DNA of 64,000 nucleotides from Marinobacter shengliensis (GCF_003007715.1 NZ_PXNO01000021.1:248001-312000); one strand, 5' to 3'. Shown: positions 33,710 to 42,710, numbered from the stretch's first letter. Translations and numbers: made by a program. Notes: generated by a model not told the origin, from the sequence alone.

Positions 33710-36175
33710 TCAGGCCCGGTACGGTTCTCCTGGCACAAATCCGTCTTCCTGCTTCATGGCTGGAGCAGCAGAGGGAGTTGATTTCGGGGTTCTGTGGTCG
33801 GAATGCAGGATGCCGTCTTCATCGGCGTACACATCGGTGATGAAGCGGGGGCGGAAACTCAGCACCCAGGAAGGCACCAGCAGCATGGCGGCCAGGCCGT
33901 TGATCACGATCATCACGCACAGCAGCAACGCGGCATCGGACTGGAAGCGCAGGTCAGAGAAGATCACCCACATCACGATGCCGGCCATCAGGGTGAGGGC
34001 GGTAAAGCTGATGGCCATACCGGTGGTGGATATTGCGCGACGCACCGCCTCGCGAAGATCCTGGCACTTGGCCATTTCTTCCCGGATGCGATCCATCATG
34101 TAGATGGAGTAATCGATACCCACACCAATGCCAACGGCAATCACCGGTACCGTGTTGATATCAATGCTCAGCCCCTTGATGCCCATGTAGGCGTAGGTCA
34201 GCGTGGTGGCGAACAGCATCGACAACAGCATCATCAGCCCGGCGTGCCAGGAGGTGTAGAACAGCATCACGAAGATGAAAATCAGCAGGAACACCAGTGG
34301 CAGTACGATCACGTTGGTTTCGAACGCGGACTCGTTCATGGCGGCAGCCACACCCAGGGTGCCACCGGCGAGGCGGATGGTCAGGCCTTCCACGCTGTCG
34401 CCGTGCGCGTCAATCCACTCCTTGGCCATATGAATGGCGCGGCGGATGGTCTCGCCCTGGCGGTCCTTGTAATAGAACACCAGGTTGGCGATGCGGTCGT
34501 CGGTATCGTTGAATTCGTCCAGGGCTCCGGGAACCGGGCTGGAAGCCATGTAAGTGAACATCAATCCGCCCACGTAGCCGGCATCGTGGGGAATCTGGTA
34601 CCAGCGGGGGTCGTCGTTGTGCATCAGGCGGTTAACCTGCTTGATCAGGTCTGGCAGGCCCTTGGTGCCGCCTACTTCCGGGTCGAGCAGCATGTGAGCT
34701 TGCAGATCGGACAGTGCCGCCAGCACTTCCGGCCGCTTCAGACCGCCGTTCTCGCTGGTTTCGGCAACGATGTACAGTTCCTCGGAACCCGGAAAGCGGT
34801 CGTTAACGATTCTGGAAGAGAGGTTGTAATCGTGGTCCGGATACAGAATGGGAGAGCCCGGTTCGGAGTCACCAATCTGCACATTGGAAGACGCCAGCAA
34901 GCCACCGAGCATGGCGACCGCGGCGAACGCCAGTATCAACCGTGCCGCCCCCGGTTTGGTGACCGTACGGGAGCAGGTGGAACCAATGTGACGCAATGCG
35001 GTTTCCCGGATTTCCGGATTTTTCGGGGTGGGCAGAATGGAGAGCAGCAGCGGCACACCAATCAACACCGTGAACACCACGGTGATAGCCCACAGGGACG
35101 CGTAAATGCCCAGGTGGGTGTTCAGGGGAATCGAGCCAATGGCAATCAGGGACAGGCCGATGGCATCTGACACCACGCCCAGTGAGCCGGGGCGGAACAG
35201 GCTGTCGAAGGTGGCTTTTGCCGCCTTGGGGCCACTGCCCAGTACCAGGGTTTCGGCGTAGTAGCGCTCGACCAGCTGCACCCCGTGGCTCATGGCCCGT
35301 GCGGCGATCAAAAAGGGGATTACCAGCCCAAGGGGGTCAAGGTTGTAGCCCAGCAGGCTGATAATCCCAAGCCCCCAAATCGTTGAGACCAGAACGCCTC
35401 CAAGGGGGATGAGCACACCGTACGCTTTACGGAAATGGAAGATCAGAAGGGCCAGCATGGTCAGCACGGTGAAAATAAAGATCTGCAGGATCTGATCCAT
35501 GTAGGTATAGGCCCAGCCCACCAAGACTGGTTGGCCGGTGGCGTAGATATTGATGCCTTCGGCGGCTTCATTGGCCCGAAGCTGCTGGAGTTGAGCGAAG
35601 GTTGTTTCGTAGTCCAGCTGGCCTTCAATCAGCTGAGCTTTCACCAGGGCCATCTTCAGGTCCGGTGACACCAGGGGGCCGTAAACCCGCGGGTTGGCAG
35701 CCACATCCGCACGCATGGCTTCAAGAGCCTCCGGTGAGTACAGGCCCCGGGTGGAATCGTAGTAAGGCTCGGAGTTGATGCTGCCGACTTCCGTCAGCCA
35801 CACCTTCCGGGAATTGCGGTGGGTAACGCTGGACACCAGGTTGTGGTTGACCCCCGGCAGGCTGTCCACCGCCTGGGTAATGCGATCAATCCGCGCCAGG
35901 TTCTCGTTGGTGAAAATATCCCCCTCTTCGAACTCAACACCGACAACCAACACGTTGGCACCGCCAAAGCTGTCTTTGATGCTGTTGTGCAGCTCAATGT
36001 AGGGGTGCTGTTGCGGCAACAGGTCCGCGAAATCGGTGAAAATCTTGAGCCCCGGAATGCGCAGGGCAAACACCAGGGTGAGAATGGCAATTAACGACAA
36101 CACCTTGCGTGGATTGTTGAAGATCCACACTTCCAACAGGTGCAGCAAATGCGTGAAACGATGCAGTTGGGACAT
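33710..36175 (-). CDS. MMPL/RND-family transporter
   Basis: This 821-residue inner-membrane protein has two repeated halves, each with one leading helix, a large periplasmic loop and a bundle of five helices: 12 spans in all, as in MMPL/HpnN-type transporters. The first periplasmic loop contains FGGANVLVVGVEFEEGD, and helix regions include GVGIDYSIYMMDRIREEMA with the Asp expected in proton relay. It starts 11 nt after the YCF48-like gene. Relatives move lipids or hydrophobic molecules between inner and outer membranes; the cargo here is not known. Confidence 0.92.
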   Translation of the reverse strand: MSQLHRFTHLLHLLEVWIFNNPRKVLSLIAILTLVFALRIPGLKIFTDFADLLPQQHPYIELHNSIKDSFGGANVLVVGVEFEEGDIFTNENLARIDRITQAVDSLPGVNHNLVSSVTHRNSRKVWLTEVGSINSEPYYDSTRGLYSPEALEAMRADVAANPRVYGPLVSPDLKMALVKAQLIEGQLDYETTFAQLQQLRANEAAEGINIYATGQPVLVGWAYTYMDQILQIFIFTVLTMLALLIFHFRKAYGVLIPLGGVLVSTIWGLGIISLLGYNLDPLGLVIPFLIAARAMSHGVQLVERYYAETLVLGSGPKAAKATFDSLFRPGSLGVVSDAIGLSLIAIGSIPLNTHLGIYASLWAITVVFTVLIGVPLLLSILPTPKNPEIRETALRHIGSTCSRTVTKPGAARLILAFAAVAMLGGLLASSNVQIGDSEPGSPILYPDHDYNLSSRIVNDRFPGSEELYIVAETSENGGLKRPEVLAALSDLQAHMLLDPEVGGTKGLPDLIKQVNRLMHNDDPRWYQIPHDAGYVGGLMFTYMASSPVPGALDEFNDTDDRIANLVFYYKDRQGETIRRAIHMAKEWIDAHGDSVEGLTIRLAGGTLGVAAAMNESAFETNVIVLPLVFLLIFIFVMLFYTSWHAGLMMLLSMLFATTLTYAYMGIKGLSIDINTVPVIAVGIGVGIDYSIYMMDRIREEMAKCQDLREAVRRAISTTGMAISFTALTLMAGIVMWVIFSDLRFQSDAALLLCVMIVINGLAAMLLVPSWVLSFRPRFITDVYADEDGILHSDHRTPKSTPSAAPAMKQEDGFVPGEPYRA

Positions 36176-36186
36176 GGTGGGAATCC

Positions 36187-37179
36187 TCAGTCTTTACTGG
36201 CGGCAAGGGCCGTGGGGAGTTCAAGGTCGAAGAGCAGGCCCCGGCCACCGGCCACCAACAGGCGATGGTCTGGCAGAGCCAGCCCGGCTCTCAGGTAGAG
36301 TGGTTGGCTGGATTCCGAGATCTTTCTCCAGCCGGCATCGCCCAGTTTCAGTACCGTGGCGTTATCGGCCAGGGCGTAGACGGCACCTGCACCCGGAATG
36401 AAGCCAAACACCGGTGCGGAGGTTTCGGCCGGCACCTGATCCCAGCTCTCACCGCCGTCCGTGGTGTGATAGATGAAGCCGTTCAGGCCACCTACCCAGC
36501 CTTCAGACTCAGATGCGAAGTAACTGGCGTGAATGTAGAACTCGTCCGGAGCACGGCCGGCGATTTCCCAGTTCATGCCACTGTCGTCGCTGCGCAGAAC
36601 CAGCCCGTATTCGCCGGTGGCGATCACCTGCTCGTCACTGACAAACTGGAGATTGTTGATGATGGCGTCTTCGTAGAGGGAGGTTTCGTCCCAGCTTTCG
36701 CCTTGATCGGTGCTGAACTGAACGGTGGTAAAGCTGCCTGCGGCGAGCCAGCTACCATCGGGCCCGCAGGCCGCGGTCATCATCTGCTCCTGGCTGGGCA
36801 TGGCGTGGGCTGTCCACTCGGATGCATCGGCTGTGCCGTGCCAGATGTGGTTGTCGAAGGCCAGCGCGACAAAGGAGTTATCTGGGCACACATCCATGGC
36901 CAGGAAACTGCTGGCGGCGCCGACCGGTAGCCGCTTCCAGGTATCGCCTTGGTCATCACTGGCCAGGAGAACCCCATCATTGCCAGACACCACAATCACC
37001 TGGTGGTTGCTGGCCATGGCCTGGTAGAAATCTGTGCGTTTTGAGGATTGCTCTGAAACCGCCCTGACGGATTCGAGATTCAGCGGTGCTTCGCACCCGG
37101 TCAGGATGAGCGACGATGCGCCGACCATCGCGACAGCCACCGCCGTTTTGCGCTTCGAGCGCAGGAAAGCGTTTTGCAT
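36187..37179 (-). CDS. YCF48-like / BNR-repeat lipoprotein
   Basis: This 330-residue protein has a lipoprotein signal (lipobox LTGC) and a beta-propeller body of repeats such as DDQGDTWKRLPVG, TDQGESWDETSL, DDSGMNWEIAG and TDGGESWDQVP. These define YCF48 (photosystem II stability factor-like) and BNR proteins. I chose the ATG at 37179 because an upstream reading would start before the sigma54 promoter at 37229-37244 and lack a signal peptide. It is the first gene of the operon. Homologues in non-photosynthetic bacteria accompany MMPL transporters, perhaps as assembly factors. Confidence 0.9.
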   Translation of the reverse strand: MQNAFLRSKRKTAVAVAMVGASSLILTGCEAPLNLESVRAVSEQSSKRTDFYQAMASNHQVIVVSGNDGVLLASDDQGDTWKRLPVGAASSFLAMDVCPDNSFVALAFDNHIWHGTADASEWTAHAMPSQEQMMTAACGPDGSWLAAGSFTTVQFSTDQGESWDETSLYEDAIINNLQFVSDEQVIATGEYGLVLRSDDSGMNWEIAGRAPDEFYIHASYFASESEGWVGGLNGFIYHTTDGGESWDQVPAETSAPVFGFIPGAGAVYALADNATVLKLGDAGWRKISESSQPLYLRAGLALPDHRLLVAGGRGLLFDLELPTALAASKD

Positions 37180-37228
37180 TGTTTTGTCACCGTCTTTGTT
37201 GTTGTGAAAAGCGACTGACAATGCCATC

Positions 37229-37244
37229 AGCAACGGCTGTGCCA
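37229..37244 (-). promoter_or_regulatory. Sigma54 promoter of the YCF48-MMPL-DUF1302-DUF1329 operon
   Basis: On the minus strand this reads TGGCACAGCCGTTGCT, a full match to the -24/-12 consensus with GG and GC 10 nt apart. It is identical in all 16 bases to the promoter before dmpK. Predicted transcription starts near 37218, leaving about 40 nt of leader before the YCF48 start. Confidence 0.88.
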
Positions 37245-37336
37245 TTTGGAATGGTGATTAATTAACGCATTGAATAATATGTAAATATTTTGTTTCTAGA
37301 AGGGTTGGAGGCAAAAGCAGAGGGGGGGTGTCAGGG

Positions 37337-37366
37337 TTTGATTTTAATCAAATGATCAAGTGATCT
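37337..37366. promoter_or_regulatory. DmpR/XylR-type upstream activating element (left operon)
   Basis: This AT-rich block contains TTAATCAAATGATCAA (37344-37359), which agrees with the XylR/DmpR site TTGATCAATTGATCAA at 14 of 16 bases (consensus from memory). It also contains an overlapping TTGATT..AATCAA palindrome. It lies about 100 bp upstream of the left sigma54 promoter, a normal enhancer distance. Confidence 0.7.
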
Positions 37367-37440
37367 GGCGGGTTGTCCATTTCGTAAGGCGACGGAAAGG
37401 TGGTGCAACATCCCTGTTGCTGGATGAATCAGGTTGCTGA

Positions 37441-39144
37441 TCAGCTTTCGGCAAGAATGCCGGATTTCTTCAGGCGATAGGCCAGGGCCGGGCGGGTTAG
37501 GCCCAGGAGTCTGGCGGCTTTGGAAACGTTCTGATTGGCTTGTTCCATTGCCTGGCGCATCAGGGTTTCTTCCACTTCATCAAGGCTAATTCCGGAACCC
37601 AGAATGGTATCGGACCAGCTGCCCGTGCCGCCTTCCGGTCTGCCGGAACGCATATTGCCTTCTTCATCAATACGCTCACCGGGCTGTTTGTCCGTCGCGG
37701 GCGGAGTCACAAAGAGGGCATCCTGACTGATGGTTTCGTTGTTGTCGGTCAGTATTACGCCCCGCTCAATCACGTTTTCCAGTTCCCGGATATTGCCCGG
37801 CCAGTGGTAGCTCATGCACAGCGACAACGCCTTGTCGGACAGGCCAAGCGTGCGCTTCTCATACTGGGCATGGAACTTCTCAAGAAAGTGCCCGGCCAGC
37901 AGCGGGAGGTCTTCGATGCGATCCCTCAGGGCGGGAATCTGTACCGGGAATACATTGAGGCGATAAAACAGGTCAGCCCGGAACCGGCCTTGCTCGACTG
38001 CTTGCTCTAGGCTTTCGTTGGTCGCGGCGATCACCCGGACATTGACCTTGCGGGTACGGTTGTCGCCTACCCGCTCCAGCTCGCCCTCCTGCAGAACCCT
38101 TAACAGGGTTGCCTGGGCCCGAGGGGTCAGCTCAATCACTTCGTCCAGAAAAATCGTGCCGCCGTGGGCGCGTTCGAAGCGGCCCTCACGGGCCTGGTTG
38201 GCACCGGTATAGGCGCCTTTTTCCACCCCGAACAATTCGGCTTCAATCAGGTCTGGCGGAATGGCGGCGCAGTTGACGGCAATGAACGGGCCGTCAGCCC
38301 GCTCGCTGCGCAGGTGAACACTCTTGGCGATGACTTCCTTACCAACGCCGGTTTCACCGAGCAGCAGCACAGACACCTTGCCCTGGGCTGCCTTGTCGAT
38401 CATCTTGCACACTCTGTTATAGGAGGCCGACTGGCCGATGCCGTAGTACTGGCCCTGCTGTCGCTGCAGGGTACTGCGCAGGGAGTTCAGTTGCTCCTGC
38501 AGGTCGTAAAGCTCTTCAATGATCGGGTCTGCTTTGAAGTGGCGGGAAAATTCTTTTGCATCCGGCCATTCCTCTGCCGGTTTGCCTTCAATAATGCATT
38601 TCTCGTCGCCACAACCCCGGCAACTCACCTCCCGGAAGATGATTTCCCGCCCCATGAATGACGATGTATAGGCGCAGGCGTACCCCAGCAACACCCAGCA
38701 GGCCGGCTCGCTCATTTGACCCAGTTCGGTTTTGCAGATTTCCACTTCCCAGGAGTCAATCCATTCAAAGCGGCCATAGAAATCGCCGGTTTCCTGGTCC
38801 AGATCGATTTCCAGCGGGATCACCTTGACCATGCCTTTGAGCGAATGTAGCTGGGGGCCTGCCAGGAAAATGTCCAGCTCACTGCAATGCGGGCGAAGTT
38901 TGCGGGCCAGCTCGGCATCTTTCAGACCAGACAGATAACCCAGCCGCAGAAAGAACCCCTTGGCTCTCTCTGCGCCCATGCTGTTGACGATCTCACGGCG
39001 AAACGCACCCAGTGAGGTGAGGTTCATCAGCAGCATCCGCTGCTCGCCAAACCAGATCTTGCCTTCCGAGCTTTGGAAATGAATCTGCTCCGTCAGATCC
39101 TTGAAATCGGTGTAGTTCAGTTGTGGCTTGTAACTGACAGCCAT
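37441..39144 (-). CDS. dmpR: Sigma54-dependent phenol-responsive activator (DmpR/XylR/MopR family)
   Basis: This 567-residue activator directly senses an aromatic inducer. Parts in order: an N-terminal XylR_N sensor domain at about 15-130; a V4R domain at about 135-205 with the zinc cysteines SCRGCGDEKC; a B-linker; an AAA+ domain at about 235-460 with Walker A GETGVGKE, the sigma54-contact loop GAYTGA and Walker B GTIFLDEV; and a C-terminal Fis-type helix-turn-helix ending at LAYRLKKSG. It is transcribed away from the phenol operon and toward the envelope operon. Both have sigma54 promoters with matching upstream elements, so it probably drives both. The inducer is probably phenol or methylphenols. 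Confidence 0.94.
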   Translation of the reverse strand: MAVSYKPQLNYTDFKDLTEQIHFQSSEGKIWFGEQRMLLMNLTSLGAFRREIVNSMGAERAKGFFLRLGYLSGLKDAELARKLRPHCSELDIFLAGPQLHSLKGMVKVIPLEIDLDQETGDFYGRFEWIDSWEVEICKTELGQMSEPACWVLLGYACAYTSSFMGREIIFREVSCRGCGDEKCIIEGKPAEEWPDAKEFSRHFKADPIIEELYDLQEQLNSLRSTLQRQQGQYYGIGQSASYNRVCKMIDKAAQGKVSVLLLGETGVGKEVIAKSVHLRSERADGPFIAVNCAAIPPDLIEAELFGVEKGAYTGANQAREGRFERAHGGTIFLDEVIELTPRAQATLLRVLQEGELERVGDNRTRKVNVRVIAATNESLEQAVEQGRFRADLFYRLNVFPVQIPALRDRIEDLPLLAGHFLEKFHAQYEKRTLGLSDKALSLCMSYHWPGNIRELENVIERGVILTDNNETISQDALFVTPPATDKQPGERIDEEGNMRSGRPEGGTGSWSDTILGSGISLDEVEETLMRQAMEQANQNVSKAARLLGLTRPALAYRLKKSGILAES

Positions 39145-39201
39145 GGTCGGAGACCCCTTTTATAGTTGTAGGCGGGGAACAGCTCATTCGGAGCTCATTA
39201 A

Positions 39202-39224
39202 TTGATCATCTAACACCTGATCAA
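39202..39224. promoter_or_regulatory. Distal upstream activating element, inverted TTGATCA repeat
   Basis: Perfect inverted arms TTGATCA (39202-39208) and TGATCAA (39218-39224) are separated by nine bases, about 226 bp upstream of the phenol sigma54 promoter. The half-site matches DmpR/XylR elements, though the spacing is wider than in the classical site. It also lies close to the regulator start, so it might mediate autoregulation. Confidence 0.6.
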
Positions 39225-39311
39225 AGTCAAAAATCAACCAAATAGTAAAAAAATGGAGGTAATCGTTGAATTGGGTCTTGGTCTGAGCATTTGGTCAGAT
39301 CACCCGTGATT

Positions 39312-39327
39312 TTGATCATTTGGTGAA
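39312..39327. promoter_or_regulatory. Proximal upstream activating element
   Basis: TTGATCATTTGGTGAA agrees with the XylR/DmpR consensus at 13 of 16 bases (consensus from memory). It lies about 123 bp upstream of the phenol sigma54 promoter, the expected enhancer distance. Confidence 0.62.
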
Positions 39328-39449
39328 AAAAAGAGCCCTTCTCAAGCTGGGGGCTGGCTCGCCTTGCCCGCTCAAGGCGCTTGTATTCGCCTGAAAAAAT
39401 CCATCCAAAACAGTCTTCTAGGTCTCCTATCATGATCGTTTCCCCGAAG

Positions 39450-39465
39450 TGGCACAGCCGTTGCT
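39450..39465 (+). promoter_or_regulatory. Sigma54 promoter of the phenol operon
   Basis: TGGCACAGCCGTTGCT is a full -24/-12 promoter, identical to the one at 37229-37244 on the other strand. The predicted start near 39476 leaves about 32 nt before dmpK. Confidence 0.92.
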
Positions 39466-39507
39466 CAGTACACTGCAAGCCGACCACAAACATAAACGGG
39501 GCTCACT

Positions 39508-39768
39508 ATGACGAACCAGCCAGAAGCCAAGACCTTTAACGAAATGACCCGCTATATCCGGGTCCGCAGCGAGCCAGGTGACAAATTCGTGGAATTCGAT
39601 TTTGCGATTGGTTATCCGGAGCTGTTCGTTGAGCTTGTGCTGCCACGGGAAGCCTTCGAGATCTTCTGCAAGCACAACAACGTGGTCCATATGGATTCGG
39701 ACATGATCCGTGAGATCGACGAAGACATGATCAAGTGGCGCTTCGGCGAGCGCGGTCAGCGTTACTGA
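39508..39768 (+). CDS. dmpK: Phenol hydroxylase assembly subunit P0 (DmpK)
   Basis: This 86-residue cytoplasmic protein is the first gene of the phenol operon. DmpK is not part of the active hydroxylase but helps assemble it, probably by promoting iron insertion into the oxygenase. The sequence is acidic and has the family core TRYIRVRSEPGDKFVEFDFAIGYP, of which TRYIRVRS and FVEFDFAIGYPELFVELVLP are recognisable in two parts. Length is normal. GGGG precedes the ATG, and dmpL follows after 52 nt. Confidence 0.92.
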   Translation: MTNQPEAKTFNEMTRYIRVRSEPGDKFVEFDFAIGYPELFVELVLPREAFEIFCKHNNVVHMDSDMIREIDEDMIKWRFGERGQRY

Positions 39769-39820
39769 ACAACAGCAACACCCACGATCTGATCCACAAA
39801 AACAAAACGGAAAGGTTGAT

Positions 39821-40822
39821 ATGAGTATCGAAATCAAAACCACCTCGGTGGAACCTATTCGCCAGACATACAGCCACATCGCCCGTCGTTTTGGCGAGAA
39901 GCCGGCTACCCGTTACCAGGAAGCCAGCTACGACCTGGAAGCGAAAACCAACTTCCATTATCGCCCGCAGTGGGATGCGAACTACGAGCTCAACGACGAG
40001 CGCCGCACCGCCATCCGGATGGAAGATTGGTATGCGGTGTCTGACCCCCGCCAGTTCTACTACGGCGCCTATGTGGGCAACCGCGCCAAGATGCAGGAGC
40101 AGGCTGAAACCAGCTACGGCTTCTGTGACAAGCGCAACCTGCTGACCCGCCTGCCGGAAGAAACCCAGAAGCTGTTGCTGCGCCTGATGGTGCCCCTGCG
40201 CCATGTGGAACTGGGCGCCAACATGAACAACAGCAAGATTGCCGGCGAAGCCACCGCCACCACCGTGTCCCAGATGCACATCTATCAGGCCATGGACCGA
40301 CTGGGCATTGGCCAGTACCTGTCCCGCATCGCGTTGATGATTGATGGCAGCACCGGCACCGCCCTGGACGAATCCAAGGGTTACTGGATGGACGACGAGC
40401 TGTGGCAGCCCATGCGCAAACTGGTGGAAGACTCACTGGTGGTGCAGGACTGGTTCGAACTGACCCTGCTCCAGAACATCCTGATGGACGGCCTGATGTT
40501 CCCGCTGGTGTACCACAAGATGGACGAGTGGCTGGAAAGCCAGGGCGCCGAAGATGTTTCGATGCTCACCGAATTCATGCGCGACTGGTACAAGGACACC
40601 CTGCGCTGGACCAACGCCATGATGAAAGCCGTGGCCGGTGAAAGCGACGCCAACGTTGCACAACTCCAGCAGTGGGTCGACCACTGGGAGCCTCAGGTTT
40701 ACAGCGCGCTTAAACCCCTGGCAGAGGCCTCGGTTGGCGTTGAAGCACTGGACGAAGCCCGGGCGGAACTGTCTACCCGCCTGAAGAAAGTCGGACTGCA
40801 GAGCCGGGGAGTATCCGCATGA
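39821..40822 (+). CDS. dmpL: Phenol hydroxylase beta subunit P1 (DmpL)
   Basis: This 333-residue beta subunit of the dimeric oxygenase core (alpha-beta-gamma)2 of multicomponent phenol hydroxylase converts phenol to catechol. It is structurally related to the di-iron alpha subunit but lacks metal ligands. Visible family blocks include RPQWDANYELNDERRTAI and LRHVELGANMNNSKIAGEAT. The ATGA overlap with dmpM implies coupled translation. Length agrees with DmpL. Confidence 0.95.
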   Translation: MSIEIKTTSVEPIRQTYSHIARRFGEKPATRYQEASYDLEAKTNFHYRPQWDANYELNDERRTAIRMEDWYAVSDPRQFYYGAYVGNRAKMQEQAETSYGFCDKRNLLTRLPEETQKLLLRLMVPLRHVELGANMNNSKIAGEATATTVSQMHIYQAMDRLGIGQYLSRIALMIDGSTGTALDESKGYWMDDELWQPMRKLVEDSLVVQDWFELTLLQNILMDGLMFPLVYHKMDEWLESQGAEDVSMLTEFMRDWYKDTLRWTNAMMKAVAGESDANVAQLQQWVDHWEPQVYSALKPLAEASVGVEALDEARAELSTRLKKVGLQSRGVSA

Positions 40823-41088
40823 GCCAGCTCGTATTCATTGTATTTCAGGACAACGATAACGCCCGTTATCTGGCGGAAGCCGTGATGGAAGATAACCCTG
40901 AGGCTGAGATTCAGCACCAGCCCGCCATGATCCGGATCCAGGCTGAGAAGCGCCTGGTGATCAACCGGGAAACCATGGAAGAGAAACTGGGGCGTGACTG
41001 GGACGTTCAGGAAATGCTTATCGATGTCATCAGTATTGGCGGCAACGTCGACGAAGACGATGACCACTTCATCCTTGAGTGGAAATAA
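40819..41088 (+). CDS. dmpM: Phenol hydroxylase effector protein P2 (DmpM)
   Basis: This 89-residue MmoB/DmpM-family regulatory protein has no cofactor and binds the oxygenase to couple electron delivery to hydroxylation. The family pattern is clear: FIVFQDNDNARYLAEAVMED, then PAMIRIQAEKRLVINRETME and DVISIGGNVDEDDDHF. It overlaps dmpL by four bases and has a GGGGAG site within the end of dmpL. Length is normal. Confidence 0.95.
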   Translation: MSQLVFIVFQDNDNARYLAEAVMEDNPEAEIQHQPAMIRIQAEKRLVINRETMEEKLGRDWDVQEMLIDVISIGGNVDEDDDHFILEWK

Positions 41089-41102
41089 TCGGGAGAATGA
41101 CC

Positions 41103-42638
41103 ATGGCTGTTAAAAACAAAAAGCTGAACCTTAAAGACAAATACCAGTACCTGACCCGGGATATGGCCTGGGAGCCGACTTACCAGAAGATGGAAGACAT
41201 CTATCCGGACGAGCGGTTTGAAGGCATCAAGATTGTGGATTGGTCCCAGTGGGAAGACCCGTTCCGCCTGACCATGGACGCTTACTGGAAGTACCAGGCC
41301 GAGAAAGAGAAGAAGCTGTACGCCATCTTCGACGCCTTTGCCCAGAACAACGGCCACCAGAACATTTCCGATGCCCGTTACGTGAACGCCCTGAAACTGT
41401 TCCTCAGCGGTGTTTCCCCACTCGAGCACGCTGCCTTCCAGGGGTATGCGAAGGTTGGCCGCCAGTTCAGTGGTGCCGGTGCCCGGGTGGCCTGCCAGAT
41501 GCAGGCGATTGACGAGCTGCGTCATTCCCAGACCCAGCAGCACGCCATGAGCCACTACAACAAGCACTTCAACGGCCTGCACGATGCCCCGCACATGCAC
41601 GACCGGGTGTGGTTCCTGTCCGTTCCCAAGTCGTTCTTTGACGATGCCCGCACCGCCGGCCCGTTCGAGTTCCTGACGGCGATTTCGTTCTCGTTCGAGT
41701 ACGTGCTGACCAACCTGTTGTTCGTTCCGTTCATGTCCGGTGCCGCCTACAACGGCGACATGGCCACCGTCACTTTCGGTTTCTCCGCCCAGTCAGACGA
41801 AGCCCGCCACATGACCCTGGGCCTGGAGGTGATCAAATTCATCCTCGAGCAGCACGAAGACAACGTGCCCATCGTTCAGCGCTGGATCGACAAGTGGTTC
41901 TGGCGTGGTTTCCGCCTGCTCAGCCTGGTCAGCATGATGATGGACTACATGCTGCCGAACAAGGTGATGAGCTGGGCCGAGGCCTGGGAAGTGTATTACG
42001 AGCAGAACGGTGGTGCCCTGTTCAAGGATCTTGAGCGCTACGGCATTCGCCCGCCCAAGTACCAGGACGTGGCTAACGATGCCAAGCATCACCTGAGCCA
42101 TCAGCTGTGGACCACTTTCTATCAGTATAGCCAGGCCACCAACTTCCACACCTGGATTCCGGAGAAGCAAGAGATGGACTGGATGTCCGAGAAGTACCCG
42201 GAGTCTTTCGACAAGTATTACCGCCCGCGTTACGAGTACCTGGCGAAAGAAGCCGCCGCTGGCCATCGCTTCTACAACAACACCCTGCCGCAGCTGTGCC
42301 AGGTGTGCCAGGTACCGACGCTGTTCACCGAAATGGGCGCTCCCACCAAGCTGAGCCATCGCCAGGTGGTGCATGAGGGCGAGCGTTACCACTTCTGCTC
42401 TGAGGCCTGCTGCGAGATCTTCGAGCATGAGCCGGAGAAGTACGTCCAGGCCTGGTTGCCAGTACATCAGATCTATCAGGGCAACTGTGAAGGTGCGGAT
42501 GTGGAGACCGTGGTGCAGAAGTACTACCACATTAACATCGGCGAGGACAATTTCGAGTACCTCGGGTCTCCGGACCACAAGCACTGGATGACCATCAAGG
42601 GCCAGAAGCCTGCGGACGACAACCAGGACGCCGCCTGA
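41103..42638 (+). CDS. dmpN: Phenol hydroxylase alpha (large oxygenase) subunit P3 (DmpN)
   Basis: This 511-residue subunit carries the carboxylate-bridged di-iron centre that activates oxygen for phenol ortho-hydroxylation. Di-iron ligand motifs are visible: SPLEHAAFQGYAKVG near 105, DELRHSQTQQH near 140 and SDEARHMTLG near 235. The C-terminal part has a Cys-rich LCQVCQVPTLF segment and a YHFCSEACCEIFEHEP block, typical of a TRASH-like zinc site. I chose the ATG at 41103, since GGGAG lies seven bases before it; earlier in-frame starts overlap dmpM and lack a site. Confidence 0.96.
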   Translation: MAVKNKKLNLKDKYQYLTRDMAWEPTYQKMEDIYPDERFEGIKIVDWSQWEDPFRLTMDAYWKYQAEKEKKLYAIFDAFAQNNGHQNISDARYVNALKLFLSGVSPLEHAAFQGYAKVGRQFSGAGARVACQMQAIDELRHSQTQQHAMSHYNKHFNGLHDAPHMHDRVWFLSVPKSFFDDARTAGPFEFLTAISFSFEYVLTNLLFVPFMSGAAYNGDMATVTFGFSAQSDEARHMTLGLEVIKFILEQHEDNVPIVQRWIDKWFWRGFRLLSLVSMMMDYMLPNKVMSWAEAWEVYYEQNGGALFKDLERYGIRPPKYQDVANDAKHHLSHQLWTTFYQYSQATNFHTWIPEKQEMDWMSEKYPESFDKYYRPRYEYLAKEAAAGHRFYNNTLPQLCQVCQVPTLFTEMGAPTKLSHRQVVHEGERYHFCSEACCEIFEHEPEKYVQAWLPVHQIYQGNCEGADVETVVQKYYHINIGEDNFEYLGSPDHKHWMTIKGQKPADDNQDAA

Positions 42639-42710
42639 TATTGACTCGGGAGTTACCCGGCGGCCATTGGCGCCGGGTGACACACCCACAAAAACAACAA
42701 GGTGACCATC

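Larger units (their letters stand above)
39145..39507. other. dmpR-dmpK divergent regulatory region (363 bp, no gene)
   Basis: This non-coding stretch separates the regulator from the phenol operon. It holds the dmpR leader (GGGG-type ribosome site near its ATG), two TGATCA-containing elements at 39202-39224 and 39312-39327, an AT-rich spacer, the sigma54 promoter at 39450-39465 and about 30 nt of dmpK leader. A sigma70 promoter for dmpR must lie on the minus strand here but is not clear enough to mark. Confidence 0.85.

Noticed and set aside
37441-39144. GAYTGA instead of GAFTGA in the sigma54-contact loop
   Set aside because: The Tyr form is known in active phenol-responsive regulators, so it is not a sign of an inactive protein.
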